DNA of 5,694 nt from Methylococcaceae bacterium (lineage in GTDB: Bacteria > Pseudomonadota > Gammaproteobacteria > Methylococcales > Methylomonadaceae): NCBI GenBank assembly GCA_947506075.1, contig CANNNN010000176.1, forward strand, positions 1-5,694, in the 5' to 3' direction. How positions within the stretch are numbered: the first letter of the stretch is position 1; every line of letters starts with the position of its first letter. The notes under the pieces were generated by a model. It had not been told where the DNA came from, ran no database searches, and saw only the letters and a list, made by a program, of their open reading frames with translations. Shown one piece after another: positions 1 through 5,694 of the stretch. Both the position numbers and the translations under genes were made by a program.

Positions 1-1902
1 GGGTTTTTCCAGATGCACTATTTCCAGCACATCTTCCAGCGTTAACGATTCAAAATACAAGCGATCCGAGGTGTCAAAGTCGGTAGAAACGGTTTCTGGG
101 TTGCAATTGATCATGATAGTTTCATAGCCGTCCTCGCGCAAAGCCAGGGCCGCATGAACACAACAGTAATCAAATTCAATACCCTGGCCGATACGGTTAG
201 GCCCACCACCAAGAATAATGATTTTTTCTCTATCAGAAACCCGCGCTTCGCACTCCTGCTCATAAGTCGAATACAAATAAGCGGTATCCGACGAAAATTC
301 AGCCGCGCAGGAATCGATACGCTTGTAGACCGGGCGGATATTGTGTTTATGACGCACATTACGCACCTCAGTTTCCGAGGTGTCCAGCAACTTGGCCAAG
401 CGTATATCGGAAAAACCTTTACGCTTCAATTTATACAGCTCGCCCTGTTCCAACGTCGACAAGGTTTTAGTCGCTAGTGATTTTTCGGTAATAACCAGAT
501 CTTCGACCTGAGCCAAAAACCAGGGATCGATCTTGCTGGCCTCATGCACATCGTCCAGACTCATGCCGCTACGGAACGCATCGGCAACATAAAGCAAGCG
601 ATCCGGTCCAGGATGACGCATTTCGCGCTGCATCTTTTCCTGCGCATCGTCACGATTCAAATCTATAATTTCATCGAGACCGCTGATACCGATTTCCAGG
701 CCGCGTAAGGCTTTTTGCAAAGACTCCTGAAACGTGCGACCTATCGCCATCACTTCGCCGACCGACTTCATCTGCGTCGTCAAACGGTCATCCGCTTGCG
801 GAAACTTTTCAAAGGTAAAGCGTGGAATCTTGGTAACCACATAATCGATAGTCGGCTCAAACGACGCCGGTGTTGCGCCACCGGTAATCTCGTTTTTCAA
901 TTCATCCAGCGTGTACCCTACCGCCAGTTTCGCGGCCACTTTGGCAATCGGGAAACCAGTCGCCTTGGACGCCAATGCCGATGAACGCGACACGCGCGGA
1001 TTCATCTCTATGACTATCATCCTGCCATCTTTCGGATTAATCGCAACCTGTACATTGGAGCCGCCGGTATCGACGCCAATCTCGCGTAATACCGCCAACG
1101 AGACATTACGTAGAATCTGATATTCCTTGTCAGTCAGGGTTTGCGCCGGCGCTACGGTGATCGAATCGCCGGTATGCACCCCCATAGGATCGAAGTTTTC
1201 AATCGAACAGACGATGATGCAGTTATCCTTGGAATCGCGCACCACTTCCATTTCATATTCTTTCCAGCCCAGCACCGATTCTTCAATCAATAACTCGTTG
1301 GTCGGCGATAAATATAAACCGCGCTCGCAGATTTCAACAAACTCATCCTTGTTATAGGCGATGCCGCCGCCGCTGCCGCCCATGGTAAAGGAAGGACGGA
1401 TAACTGTCGGATAGCCGACTTCTTTTTGCGCGGCCAAGGCTTCTTCCAAGGTATGCGCGGTTTTTGATTTGGCGACTTCATAACCGATTTTTTTCATCGC
1501 CTGATTGAACAACTCGCGATCTTCGGCCTTATTGATTGCTTCCTTGGTCGCGCCTATCATCTCGACCTTATATTTTGCCAACACGCCGTTTGCATCAAGA
1601 TCCAGCGCGCAGTTCAATGCGGTTTGTCCGCCCATGGTCGGCAAGATCGCATCGGGACGCTCCTTGGCGATAATTTTTTCTACGGTTTGCCAGTCGATAG
1701 GCTCGATATAGGTCACATCAGCCATATCCGGGTCGGTCATGATCGTCGCCGGATTGGAATTAACCAGAATAACGCGATAACCTTCTTCCCGCAGCGCTTT
1801 ACAGGCTTGCGTGCCGGAATAATCAAACTCGCAGGCTTGACCAATAACAATAGGGCCGGCGCCTAGCAATAATATGGATTTTATGTCGGTTCTTTTTGGC
1901 AT
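1..1902 (-). CDS. carB: Carbamoyl-phosphate synthase large subunit (3' end cut by window edge)
   Basis: This is the synthetase subunit of carbamoyl-phosphate synthetase. It uses two ATP to turn bicarbonate and CarA-supplied ammonia into carbamoyl phosphate for pyrimidine and arginine synthesis in the cytosol. The frame opens with ATG at 1902 (MPKRTDIKSILLLGAGPIVI) and stays open for 634 codons to the window edge; E. coli CarB has 1073 residues, so about 440 are off-window. The first ATP-grasp (carboxyphosphate) half is complete, with GQACEFDYSG near residue 21, FTMGGSGGGIAY near 170 and the metal-binding EMNPRVSRSS (Glu299/Asn301 in E. coli numbering). The oligomerisation domain follows at about 400-553. 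The second half then starts with LGGGPNRIGQGIEFDYCCVH and breaks off at LEDVLEIVHLEKP. The rest of the second ATP-grasp and the C-terminal allosteric domain are not visible. I see no frameshift. The Shine-Dalgarno is weak (GGTAA about 10 nt upstream). The gene follows carA on the same strand after an unusually long 119-bp gap. Confidence 0.98.
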   Translation of the reverse strand, partial: MPKRTDIKSILLLGAGPIVIGQACEFDYSGTQACKALREEGYRVILVNSNPATIMTDPDMADVTYIEPIDWQTVEKIIAKERPDAILPTMGGQTALNCALDLDANGVLAKYKVEMIGATKEAINKAEDRELFNQAMKKIGYEVAKSKTAHTLEEALAAQKEVGYPTVIRPSFTMGGSGGGIAYNKDEFVEICERGLYLSPTNELLIEESVLGWKEYEMEVVRDSKDNCIIVCSIENFDPMGVHTGDSITVAPAQTLTDKEYQILRNVSLAVLREIGVDTGGSNVQVAINPKDGRMIVIEMNPRVSRSSALASKATGFPIAKVAAKLAVGYTLDELKNEITGGATPASFEPTIDYVVTKIPRFTFEKFPQADDRLTTQMKSVGEVMAIGRTFQESLQKALRGLEIGISGLDEIIDLNRDDAQEKMQREMRHPGPDRLLYVADAFRSGMSLDDVHEASKIDPWFLAQVEDLVITEKSLATKTLSTLEQGELYKLKRKGFSDIRLAKLLDTSETEVRNVRHKHNIRPVYKRIDSCAAEFSSDTAYLYSTYEQECEARVSDREKIIILGGGPNRIGQGIEFDYCCVHAALALREDGYETIMINCNPETVSTDFDTSDRLYFESLTLEDVLEIVHLEKP

Positions 1903-1977
1903 GTTGTATTCGTTACCATTTATGTTGTTGCTGTTGGTATGTAGGATGGCTTCTGGACAGTAAATCGCCCACAAAGC

Positions 1978-2004
1978 GGGTGGAATGCCTAAGCGATTCC
2001 ACCT
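1978..2004. repeat. Palindromic repeat in the carA-carB gap
   Basis: GGTGGAAT (1979-1986) pairs perfectly with ATTCCACC (1996-2003). An inner GC/GC pair closes a CTAA loop, with one bulged base. It lies in the 119-bp gap between the carA stop and the carB start. The gap also holds a short direct repeat, AGGATGG, at 1943-1949 and 2010-2016, which roughly brackets the palindrome. There is no T-run on the minus strand after the stem, so it is unlikely to terminate carAB transcription. It could be a dispersed REP-like repeat or an mRNA-stabilising intercistronic hairpin. The pairing is seen directly; the repeat-family assignment is inference. Confidence 0.6.
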
Positions 2005-2021
2005 TACGAAGGATGGATAAC

Positions 2022-3146
2022 TTAATTAGCGTCCATCATTTCGATGAAGTCATCGAATAAAGACTCCACATCATGAGGGCCCGGACTGGCTTCAGGATGA
2101 CCCTGAAAACTCATCGCAGGACAATCCGTGCGTTTGATACCCTGCAAACTGCCGTCAAACAAGGAGCGATAAGTCGCTATGACATTATCAGGGAGACTGG
2201 CTTCATTCGCCGCAAAGCCGTGATTCTGGCTGCTGATCATGACCCGACCGGTGGCTATTTCCTGAACCGGATGATTGGCACCATGATGGCCGAATTTCAT
2301 TTTTTCGGTTTTTGCGCCACTGGCCAAAGCCAATAACTGATGTCCAAGACAAATACCAAACACCGGAACTTTCTGTTCCAGTATCGTTTTAATTGCCTCT
2401 ATCGCATAGGTACAGGGCTCGGGATCACCGGGACCATTTGACAAAAACACACCATCGGGATTCATCGCCAAGACAACTTCAGCGGGAGTGGTTGCCGGAA
2501 CAACCGTCACCCGACAACCGCGATTGGATAACAACCTGAGTATGTTGCGCTTGACGCCAAAGTCATAGGCCACAACATGCTTGCTCAGGGTTTCGGCGGG
2601 CGTATACCCATGTTCCAGATGCCAGATATTTTCAGTCCATTCATAAGGCTCGGCAACCGTGACTTCCTTGGCCAGATCCATACCCTTCAGGCCAGGAAAA
2701 CCCTCAATCGCTTTCTTGGCGACAGCCACATCGACCGATTCACCGGCCATGATGCAGCCACGCTGCGCACCTTTATCACGCAACAACCGGGTCAATTGAC
2801 GGGTATCAATATCGGCTATCGCTACGACATTATGCTCCAGCAAATACTGCTGCAAGGATTTTTCAGACCGCCAGTTACTGGCTAACAACGGCAAATCCCT
2901 GATCACCAGGCCGCTGGCAAAAACAGCACCCGATTCATCATCTTCGCTAGTCGTCCCTACATTGCCAATATGCGGATAGGTTAAGGTCACGATTTGCCGC
3001 GCATAAGAAGGATCACTTAAGATTTCCTGATACCCGGTCATCGCCGTATTAAAAACCACCTCGCCCACAGAACAACCATCTGCACCAATGGCTACACCGT
3101 TAAAAACCGTCCCATCTTCCAATACCAATACTGCAGACCTAGTCAA
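2022..3146 (-). CDS. carA: Carbamoyl-phosphate synthase small (glutaminase) subunit
   Basis: This subunit hydrolyses glutamine and passes ammonia to CarB through the intersubunit tunnel. With a TTG start at 3146 the protein has 374 residues (E. coli CarA 382). The N-terminal small-subunit domain runs from about 1 to 150 and includes GEVVFNTAMTGYQEILSDPS and DIDTRQLTRLLR. A class I glutamine amidotransferase domain runs from about 190 to the end. Its nucleophile is Cys266 in GICLGHQ, and His350 and Glu352 in QGHPEASPGPHD complete the triad; FLSNGPGDP is also present. I chose TTG because GAGGTGA (3158-3152) is an excellent Shine-Dalgarno ending 5 nt before it, and because the product MTRSAVLVLEDG then aligns end-to-end with E. 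coli MIKSALLVLEDG. The in-frame GTG at 3155 would add only MTC and lies inside that Shine-Dalgarno. The gene is complete and ends with TAA. carB follows downstream, presumably in one operon. Confidence 0.98.
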   Translation of the reverse strand: MTRSAVLVLEDGTVFNGVAIGADGCSVGEVVFNTAMTGYQEILSDPSYARQIVTLTYPHIGNVGTTSEDDESGAVFASGLVIRDLPLLASNWRSEKSLQQYLLEHNVVAIADIDTRQLTRLLRDKGAQRGCIMAGESVDVAVAKKAIEGFPGLKGMDLAKEVTVAEPYEWTENIWHLEHGYTPAETLSKHVVAYDFGVKRNILRLLSNRGCRVTVVPATTPAEVVLAMNPDGVFLSNGPGDPEPCTYAIEAIKTILEQKVPVFGICLGHQLLALASGAKTEKMKFGHHGANHPVQEIATGRVMISSQNHGFAANEASLPDNVIATYRSLFDGSLQGIKRTDCPAMSFQGHPEASPGPHDVESLFDDFIEMMDAN

Positions 3147-3151
3147 ACACG

Positions 3152-3158
3152 TCACCTC
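3152..3158 (-). promoter_or_regulatory. carA ribosome binding site overlapping an in-frame GTG
   Basis: On the minus strand GAGGTGA matches the anti-Shine-Dalgarno over seven bases and sits 5 nt before a TTG codon at 3146. The GTG inside it is also in the carA frame and could be mistaken for the start, but nothing resembling a Shine-Dalgarno precedes that GTG. This site decides the start call. Confidence 0.75.
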
Positions 3159-3170
3159 AAATGTGCAAAA

Positions 3171-3198
3171 CGGGATGAACCCCTAAGGATTCATCCCG
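3171..3198 (-). terminator. Terminator-like hairpin in the carA leader (possible attenuator)
   Basis: CGGGATGAA (3171-3179) pairs perfectly with TTCATCCCG (3190-3198), and an inner CCT/AGG helps close the loop. Read on the minus strand the stem is followed by TTTTGC, a short U-tract, and it ends only 12 nt before the carA Shine-Dalgarno. No promoter can fit between the hairpin and the gene, so a carA transcript must cross it. It could be an attenuator, an mRNA-stabilising leader stem, or a leaky terminator for the upstream gene. The U-tract is short and there is no obvious competing antiterminator, so regulation is inference. Confidence 0.55.
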
Positions 3199-3221
3199 TT
3201 GTAAAAAACAAAACCAAGGCA

Positions 3222-3250
3222 ATTTTACGAGATTATGCAGTTTGGGTCAT
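3222..3250 (-). promoter_or_regulatory. Candidate sigma70 promoter for carAB
   Basis: On the minus strand, ATGACC (3250-3245) is separated by 17 bp from TAAAAT (3227-3222). These match the -35 and -10 consensus at 4 of 6 and 5 of 6 positions. Transcription would begin near 3215 and give a leader of about 70 nt that contains the hairpin at 3171-3198. A second, weaker pairing (TTGTTA with TAATCT, 15-bp spacing) overlaps it. This is pattern matching only. Confidence 0.35.
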
Positions 3251-3354
3251 TAACAATTTTTTTAACCGGCGGCATCCTGTCTGTTATGACGCTCAACAGG
3301 CCAGATTAAGATCTCCATACGCTTCAACTTAACACTTATCACCACGATAAAAAG

Positions 3355-3906
3355 CTAGGGTGAAAACCGTCTGCTCTTGGTGTCTTCGTCGTGATAAATG
3401 TGCCGTTCAACACCGATGATGGCTCTATTCAAAACACCCAGATTTTTTTCTTCGCTGATTTGCATCCCCATCACATAAAAAATAGGCATCCACAGCGGAT
3501 TAATCAAAAGCCCACCCAGCGCACTTTTCCATGTTCGCTTCAGGTTTTTTAGCGGATTAAACGACACCGCCAATGAATGCATCGGGGACTCGGAAAAAAC
3601 AGCAGTAAGCGGATGCAGGATAAGTTGATCATGACCGTCAAGCTGAGCAATGGATGCCAAAAGCTTACGCTGCATATTGTGATAGTTGATCCGCGCAAAG
3701 CTGGCAGAAAAAGCAAACGTCAACGCAACCAGCGGCAAAAGAATACTCGGCGGTGCGACCGGAGCGAACGTCGAGGACAGCATCACAATACCCAACCCCA
3801 GCATCAAAACATCTTCACCTCGCTCTACATCGCGGTCGATGCCTTTCAGTATTGCAACAATGCCATTGTTAAACGGATCTGTTAAATAATCGTTTTTTTG
3901 TGCCAT
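3355..3906 (-). CDS. Hypothetical membrane protein, 183 aa
   Basis: I do not recognise the family. Translation most likely starts at ATG 3906 (MAQKNDYLTDPF), which has AAGGAG 7 nt upstream; a longer reading from an upstream ATG at 3939 (MLFALSIRRII) would bury that ribosome binding site. The N-terminal 30 residues are polar and contain DPFNNGIVAILKGIDRDVERGED. Residues 33-71 are strongly hydrophobic and proline-split (around APVAPPS, 48-54), consistent with two membrane helices or a hairpin. A charged cytosol-like stretch follows (72-128), then a third moderately hydrophobic segment at about 129-149 (ALGGLLINPLWMPIFYVMGM) and a polar tail rich in His, Asp, Lys and Arg. There is no cleavable signal peptide and no catalytic motif. 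It lies between carA and groEL on the same strand, 208 nt upstream of carA, with no clear terminator after it. Partial co-transcription with carAB is possible, but no functional link is implied. Confidence 0.75.
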   Translation of the reverse strand: MAQKNDYLTDPFNNGIVAILKGIDRDVERGEDVLMLGLGIVMLSSTFAPVAPPSILLPLVALTFAFSASFARINYHNMQRKLLASIAQLDGHDQLILHPLTAVFSESPMHSLAVSFNPLKNLKRTWKSALGGLLINPLWMPIFYVMGMQISEEKNLGVLNRAIIGVERHIYHDEDTKSRRFSP

Positions 3907-4167
3907 GATAATTCTCCTTATGGATAATGCAAAAAGCACACCTTATGAAAAATGTCACCTACGCAAACTCAGTAAAAGCTGCGCATTCTTTGTACCGTAT
4001 CTGCCTAGTTTACCGAGCCATATCAACTTGTCTAATTATTATAAATTCCGAAGTTGATAAAGAAATATACAGAGCTATGAATTAATTAAACTTAATCAAT
4101 GAATCAAGACATCTGAATTCTCGAACTCGACTAGTTTAATTGAGCTTTTATTCAACAGCAATTAGTA
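3907..4167. other. AT-rich region upstream of the hypothetical gene, no CDS
   Basis: I see no credible coding frame here. On the minus strand it should hold the promoter of the membrane protein gene. A perfect TATAAT lies at 4043-4038 but has only a poor -35. It sits in the loop of a 9-bp inverted repeat, TATCAACTT (4021-4029) and AAGTTGATA (4051-4059). A second 9-bp inverted repeat (AATTAAACT at 4084-4092, AGTTTAATT at 4133-4141) is AT-only apart from one GC pair and may be chance. Confidence 0.5.
4021..4059 (-). promoter_or_regulatory. Candidate -10 box inside a 9-bp inverted repeat
   Basis: TATCAACTT and AAGTTGATA form a perfect 9-bp inverted repeat around a 21-nt AT-rich centre. The centre contains TATAAT on the minus strand (4043-4038). 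This would place a start about 125 nt before the membrane protein ATG, with the repeat arms flanking the -10 as an operator might. The -35 is poor and the region is AT-rich, so this is tentative. Confidence 0.25.
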
Positions 4168-4175
4168 AAAATTTG
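4168..4175 (+). repeat. Left 8-bp target-site duplication
   Basis: AAAATTTG directly abuts the left terminal inverted repeat and recurs in the same orientation directly after the right one (4422-4429). This is the signature of a staggered-cut insertion. Confidence 0.7.
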
Positions 4176-4197
4176 CTGATTGTAACGGATTATGGGG
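4176..4197 (+). repeat. Left terminal inverted repeat (22 bp)
   Basis: It runs from CTGATTGTAACGG to a terminal GGGG and is the exact reverse complement of 4400-4421. The match stops at the next inner base, and the outer border is the 8-bp duplication. Confidence 0.85.
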
Positions 4198-4273
4198 TAA
4201 GGCAATATTGGTGACTTAAGGATGGCAGCCCTTTGTCCCATGAGGTATTGCTATCTACACAAGTAACTTTACT

Positions 4274-4307
4274 CCTTCTCCAGCGGGAGAAGGCGGGGAT
4301 GAGGGGA
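4274..4307 (+). repeat. GC-rich palindromic repeat, copy 1
   Basis: CCTTCTCC (4274-4281) and GGAGAAGG (4286-4293) form an 8-bp stem with loop AGCG. A GGGGATGAGGGGA tail follows. The unit is a near-exact inverted copy of 4337-4370. It resembles the CCCTCTCC..GGAGAGGG-TTGGGTGAGGG repeat that is widely dispersed in proteobacterial intergenic DNA. Confidence 0.65.
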
Positions 4308-4336
4308 GTCAAAATAAGTTTTTTCTTCATTTTAAT

Positions 4337-4370
4337 TTCCCCTCACCCAACCCTCTCCCGCTGGAGAGGG
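4337..4370 (-). repeat. GC-rich palindromic repeat, copy 2 (inverted)
   Basis: CCCTCTCC (4351-4358) and GGAGAGGG (4363-4370) form the stem; the CCCCTCACCCAA flank lies at lower coordinates. It is the inverted partner of 4274-4307 across a 29-nt AT-rich spacer. On the plus strand the stem is followed by CTTTTT, so it could also work as an intrinsic terminator in that direction. Confidence 0.65.
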
Positions 4371-4399
4371 CTTTTTAACTTAAGTCAATAATATAATCC

Positions 4400-4421
4400 C
4401 CCCATAATCCGTTACAATCAG
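4400..4421 (-). repeat. Right terminal inverted repeat (22 bp)
   Basis: It starts CCCCATAATCCG and ends CAATCAG on the plus strand, and is the exact reverse complement of 4176-4197. The direct repeat AAAATTTG follows immediately. Confidence 0.85.
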
Positions 4422-4429
4422 AAAATTTG
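4422..4429 (+). repeat. Right 8-bp target-site duplication
   Basis: AAAATTTG is identical in sequence and orientation to 4168-4175, on the other side of the 246-bp element. Confidence 0.7.
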
Positions 4430-4534
4430 ATGCTAATCTGTCCCACTCAAGGACGTTCCGAGGTACGAAGTTTTTACAGTTCCGTTCTTTTAGCCTTCCG
4501 TGATAACCCATCCTTAAGTGTTAATTTCTAAAAC

Positions 4535-4575
4535 AAAAAAAGCCCCGGCTGTTCTTAACAACCGGGGCTTTTTGT
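4535..4575 (-). terminator. Strong intrinsic terminator of groEL (bidirectional form)
   Basis: AAGCCCCGG (4540-4548) pairs with CCGGGGCTT (4562-4570), and an inner TGTT/AACA stem closes a CTT loop. On the minus strand the stem is followed by a T-run (TTTTTTTGTTTT across 4542-4531), about 40 nt after the groEL stop codon. The plus strand also has a short T-run after the stem, so it could stop transcription in both directions. It separates groEL from the downstream membrane protein and carAB genes. Confidence 0.92.
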
Positions 4576-4608
4576 CACTTAAAGCAACAGAGCTTTAAGA
4601 CAGCAAGA

Positions 4609-5694
4609 TTACATCATGCCGCCCATACCACCCATACCGCCCATGCCGCCCATATCAGGCATGCCATGGCCGCCTTTATCATCGCTAGGTGCATCAGCAA
4701 TCATAACTTCAGTCGTCAGCATCAAGCCGGCAACAGACGCTGCATTTTGCAATGCAGTACGGGTTACTTTCGCAGGGTCCAAAATACCCATTTCGATCAT
4801 GTCGCCGTATTCGCCGGTAGCCGCGTTGTAACCAAAGTTACCAGTACCTTTTAATACTTCATTGAAAACTACTGAAGGCTCGTCGCCAGCGTTAGCAACG
4901 ATTTGACGCAAAGGCTCTTCCATCGCACGACGCAGAATGTTGATACCAACAGTTTGGTCGTGGTTAATGCCTTCCAGCTTATCCAGAGCAGAAATAGCGC
5001 GAACCAGAGCAGAACCGCCGCCAGCAACAACGCCTTCTTCAACCGCTGCGCGAGTTGAATGCAATGCATCTTCAACGCGGGCTTTCTTTTCTTTCATTTC
5101 AATTTCAGTTGCCGCGCCGACTTTGATCACAGCAACACCGCCAGCTAATTTAGCCAGACGTTCTTGCAGCTTTTCTTTGTCATAGTCAGAGGTTGCATCA
5201 TCAGCTTGGGCACGAATTTGTGCAACACGGCTTTTGATTTGCTCTTCAGAACCAGCGCCATCAATGATGGTAGTGTTTTCTTTAGTGATTTGTACTTTCT
5301 TGGCTGTTCCCAGTTGGGCCAATTCAGCTTTTTCCAGGCTCAAACCAACTTCTTCAGAAATGACTACACCGCCAGTCAATACCGCGATGTCTTCCAGCAT
5401 GGCTTTACGACGATCGCCGAAACCAGGTGCCTTAACAGCAGCAACTTTAACGATGCCACGAATAGTATTAACAACCAATGTTGCCAACGCTTCGCCTTCG
5501 ACATCTTCAGCAACGATCAATAATGGACGACCAGCTTTAGCAACGGCTTCCAATACTGGGAGCATGTCGCGGATGTTGGAAATTTTCTTGTCGTAAATCA
5601 GAATCAATGGATCGTCTAATTCGACGCTCATGTTTTCTTGTTTGTTGATGAAGTAAGGTGACAAATAGCCACGGTCAAACTGCATACCTTCAAC
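4609..5694 (-). CDS. groEL: 60-kDa chaperonin GroEL (5' end cut by window edge)
   Basis: GroEL is the double-ring ATP-driven folding chaperone that works with GroES in the cytosol. The last 361 residues are visible, from VEGMQFDRGYLSPYFINK (about residue 190 of E. coli GroEL) to the stop at 4609; about 190 N-terminal residues lie off-window. In order, the visible parts are most of the apical domain (DKKISNIRDMLPVLEAVAKAG, APGFGDRRKAML, TSDYDKEKLQERLAKLAGG), the hinge with EEGVVAGGGSALVRA, and the C-terminal half of the equatorial domain (YNAATGEYGDMIEMGILDPA). The Asp of NHDQTVGIN corresponds to the catalytic Asp398. The tail is MPDM(GGM)4M, typical of proteobacterial GroEL. The in-frame ATG at 5685 is an internal methionine, not the start. 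groES would be expected further upstream, outside the window. A strong terminator follows. Confidence 0.98.
   Translation of the reverse strand, partial: VEGMQFDRGYLSPYFINKQENMSVELDDPLILIYDKKISNIRDMLPVLEAVAKAGRPLLIVAEDVEGEALATLVVNTIRGIVKVAAVKAPGFGDRRKAMLEDIAVLTGGVVISEEVGLSLEKAELAQLGTAKKVQITKENTTIIDGAGSEEQIKSRVAQIRAQADDATSDYDKEKLQERLAKLAGGVAVIKVGAATEIEMKEKKARVEDALHSTRAAVEEGVVAGGGSALVRAISALDKLEGINHDQTVGINILRRAMEEPLRQIVANAGDEPSVVFNEVLKGTGNFGYNAATGEYGDMIEMGILDPAKVTRTALQNAASVAGLMLTTEVMIADAPSDDKGGHGMPDMGGMGGMGGMGGMM

Larger units (their letters stand above)
4176..4421. mobile_element. MITE-like non-autonomous element, 246 bp
   Basis: The element has perfect 22-bp terminal inverted repeats beginning CTGATTGTAACGG and an exact 8-bp direct repeat, AAAATTTG, at both outer borders. 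Further inside there is a subterminal inverted pair, ATTGGTGACTTAAG (4207-4220) against the complement at 4379-4392, with 12 of 14 matches. The core holds two inverted copies of a GC-rich palindrome. There is no ORF of useful length, so any movement would depend on a transposase encoded elsewhere. The CTGA end recalls IS10/IS50-type ends of the IS4 family, but those duplicate 9 bp rather than 8, so I do not assign a family. It lies in the non-coding gap downstream of the groEL terminator and interrupts no gene. Confidence 0.8.

Noticed and set aside
1..1902. carB as a truncated pseudogene
   Set aside because: The reading frame is intact and conserved right to the window edge; the truncation is only the end of the supplied sequence.
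2073..2885. Plus-strand frames opposite carA
   Set aside because: They are antisense shadows of a clearly conserved gene and show no protein-like motifs.
3183..3194. Leader peptide ATG AAT CCT TAG in the carA leader
   Set aside because: Only three sense codons, inside the hairpin stem and without a Shine-Dalgarno; not supported as a translated attenuator peptide.
3950..4025. Possible riboswitch (GEMM-like c-di-GMP fold) upstream of the membrane protein gene
   Set aside because: A GGTAAAC segment and a CAAAG segment recall the motif, but the conserved GACGCAAAGCC core and the required stems are missing.
4084..4141. AATTAAACT / AGTTTAATT inverted repeat
   Set aside because: Only 9 bp, almost all A/T, with a 40-nt loop in an AT-rich region; expected by chance at about this level.
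4616..4831. Plus-strand frame encoding a proline-rich MPPIPPIPP peptide
   Set aside because: It is the antisense of the groEL GGM tail and its upstream codons; there is no ribosome binding site or independent support.

Overview
The window suggests a gammaproteobacterium of moderate GC content. CarA, CarB and GroEL all read as close relatives of the Enterobacteria/Pseudomonas-type proteins: CarB aligns to the E. coli protein almost without gaps over 634 residues, and GroEL ends in the typical GGM-repeat tail. The intergenic DNA is rich in small palindromic repeats, a style common in methanotrophic and other environmental gammaproteobacteria, but the sequence does not fix the genus.

All four recognisable genes lie on the minus strand, so transcription runs from high to low coordinates. 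From the right edge, the order is: groEL (4609-5694, 5' end outside the window), a strong intrinsic terminator just downstream (4535-4575), and a gene-free stretch of about 700 bp (3907-4608) that also holds a small non-autonomous inverted-repeat element. Next come a 183-residue predicted membrane protein of unknown function (3355-3906), a carA leader with a candidate promoter and a strong hairpin, carA (2022-3146), a 119-bp gap with a palindromic repeat, and carB (1-1902, 3' end outside the window).

carA and carB encode the glutaminase and synthetase subunits of carbamoyl-phosphate synthetase. Together they make carbamoyl phosphate from glutamine, bicarbonate and two ATP for pyrimidine and arginine synthesis. 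groEL is an unrelated chaperonin gene that is insulated by its own terminator. The membrane protein has its own ribosome binding site, and nothing ties it functionally to either neighbour.

The main non-routine observation is a 246-bp MITE-like element (4176-4421). It has perfect 22-bp terminal inverted repeats, an exact 8-bp flanking direct repeat, and a core of two inverted copies of a GC-rich palindrome. Other points are a probable TTG start for carA (the upstream GTG is part of the Shine-Dalgarno sequence), a terminator-like hairpin in the carA leader, and a repeat-like palindrome that separates carA from carB. I see no convincing new multi-gene system; the coding content is housekeeping.
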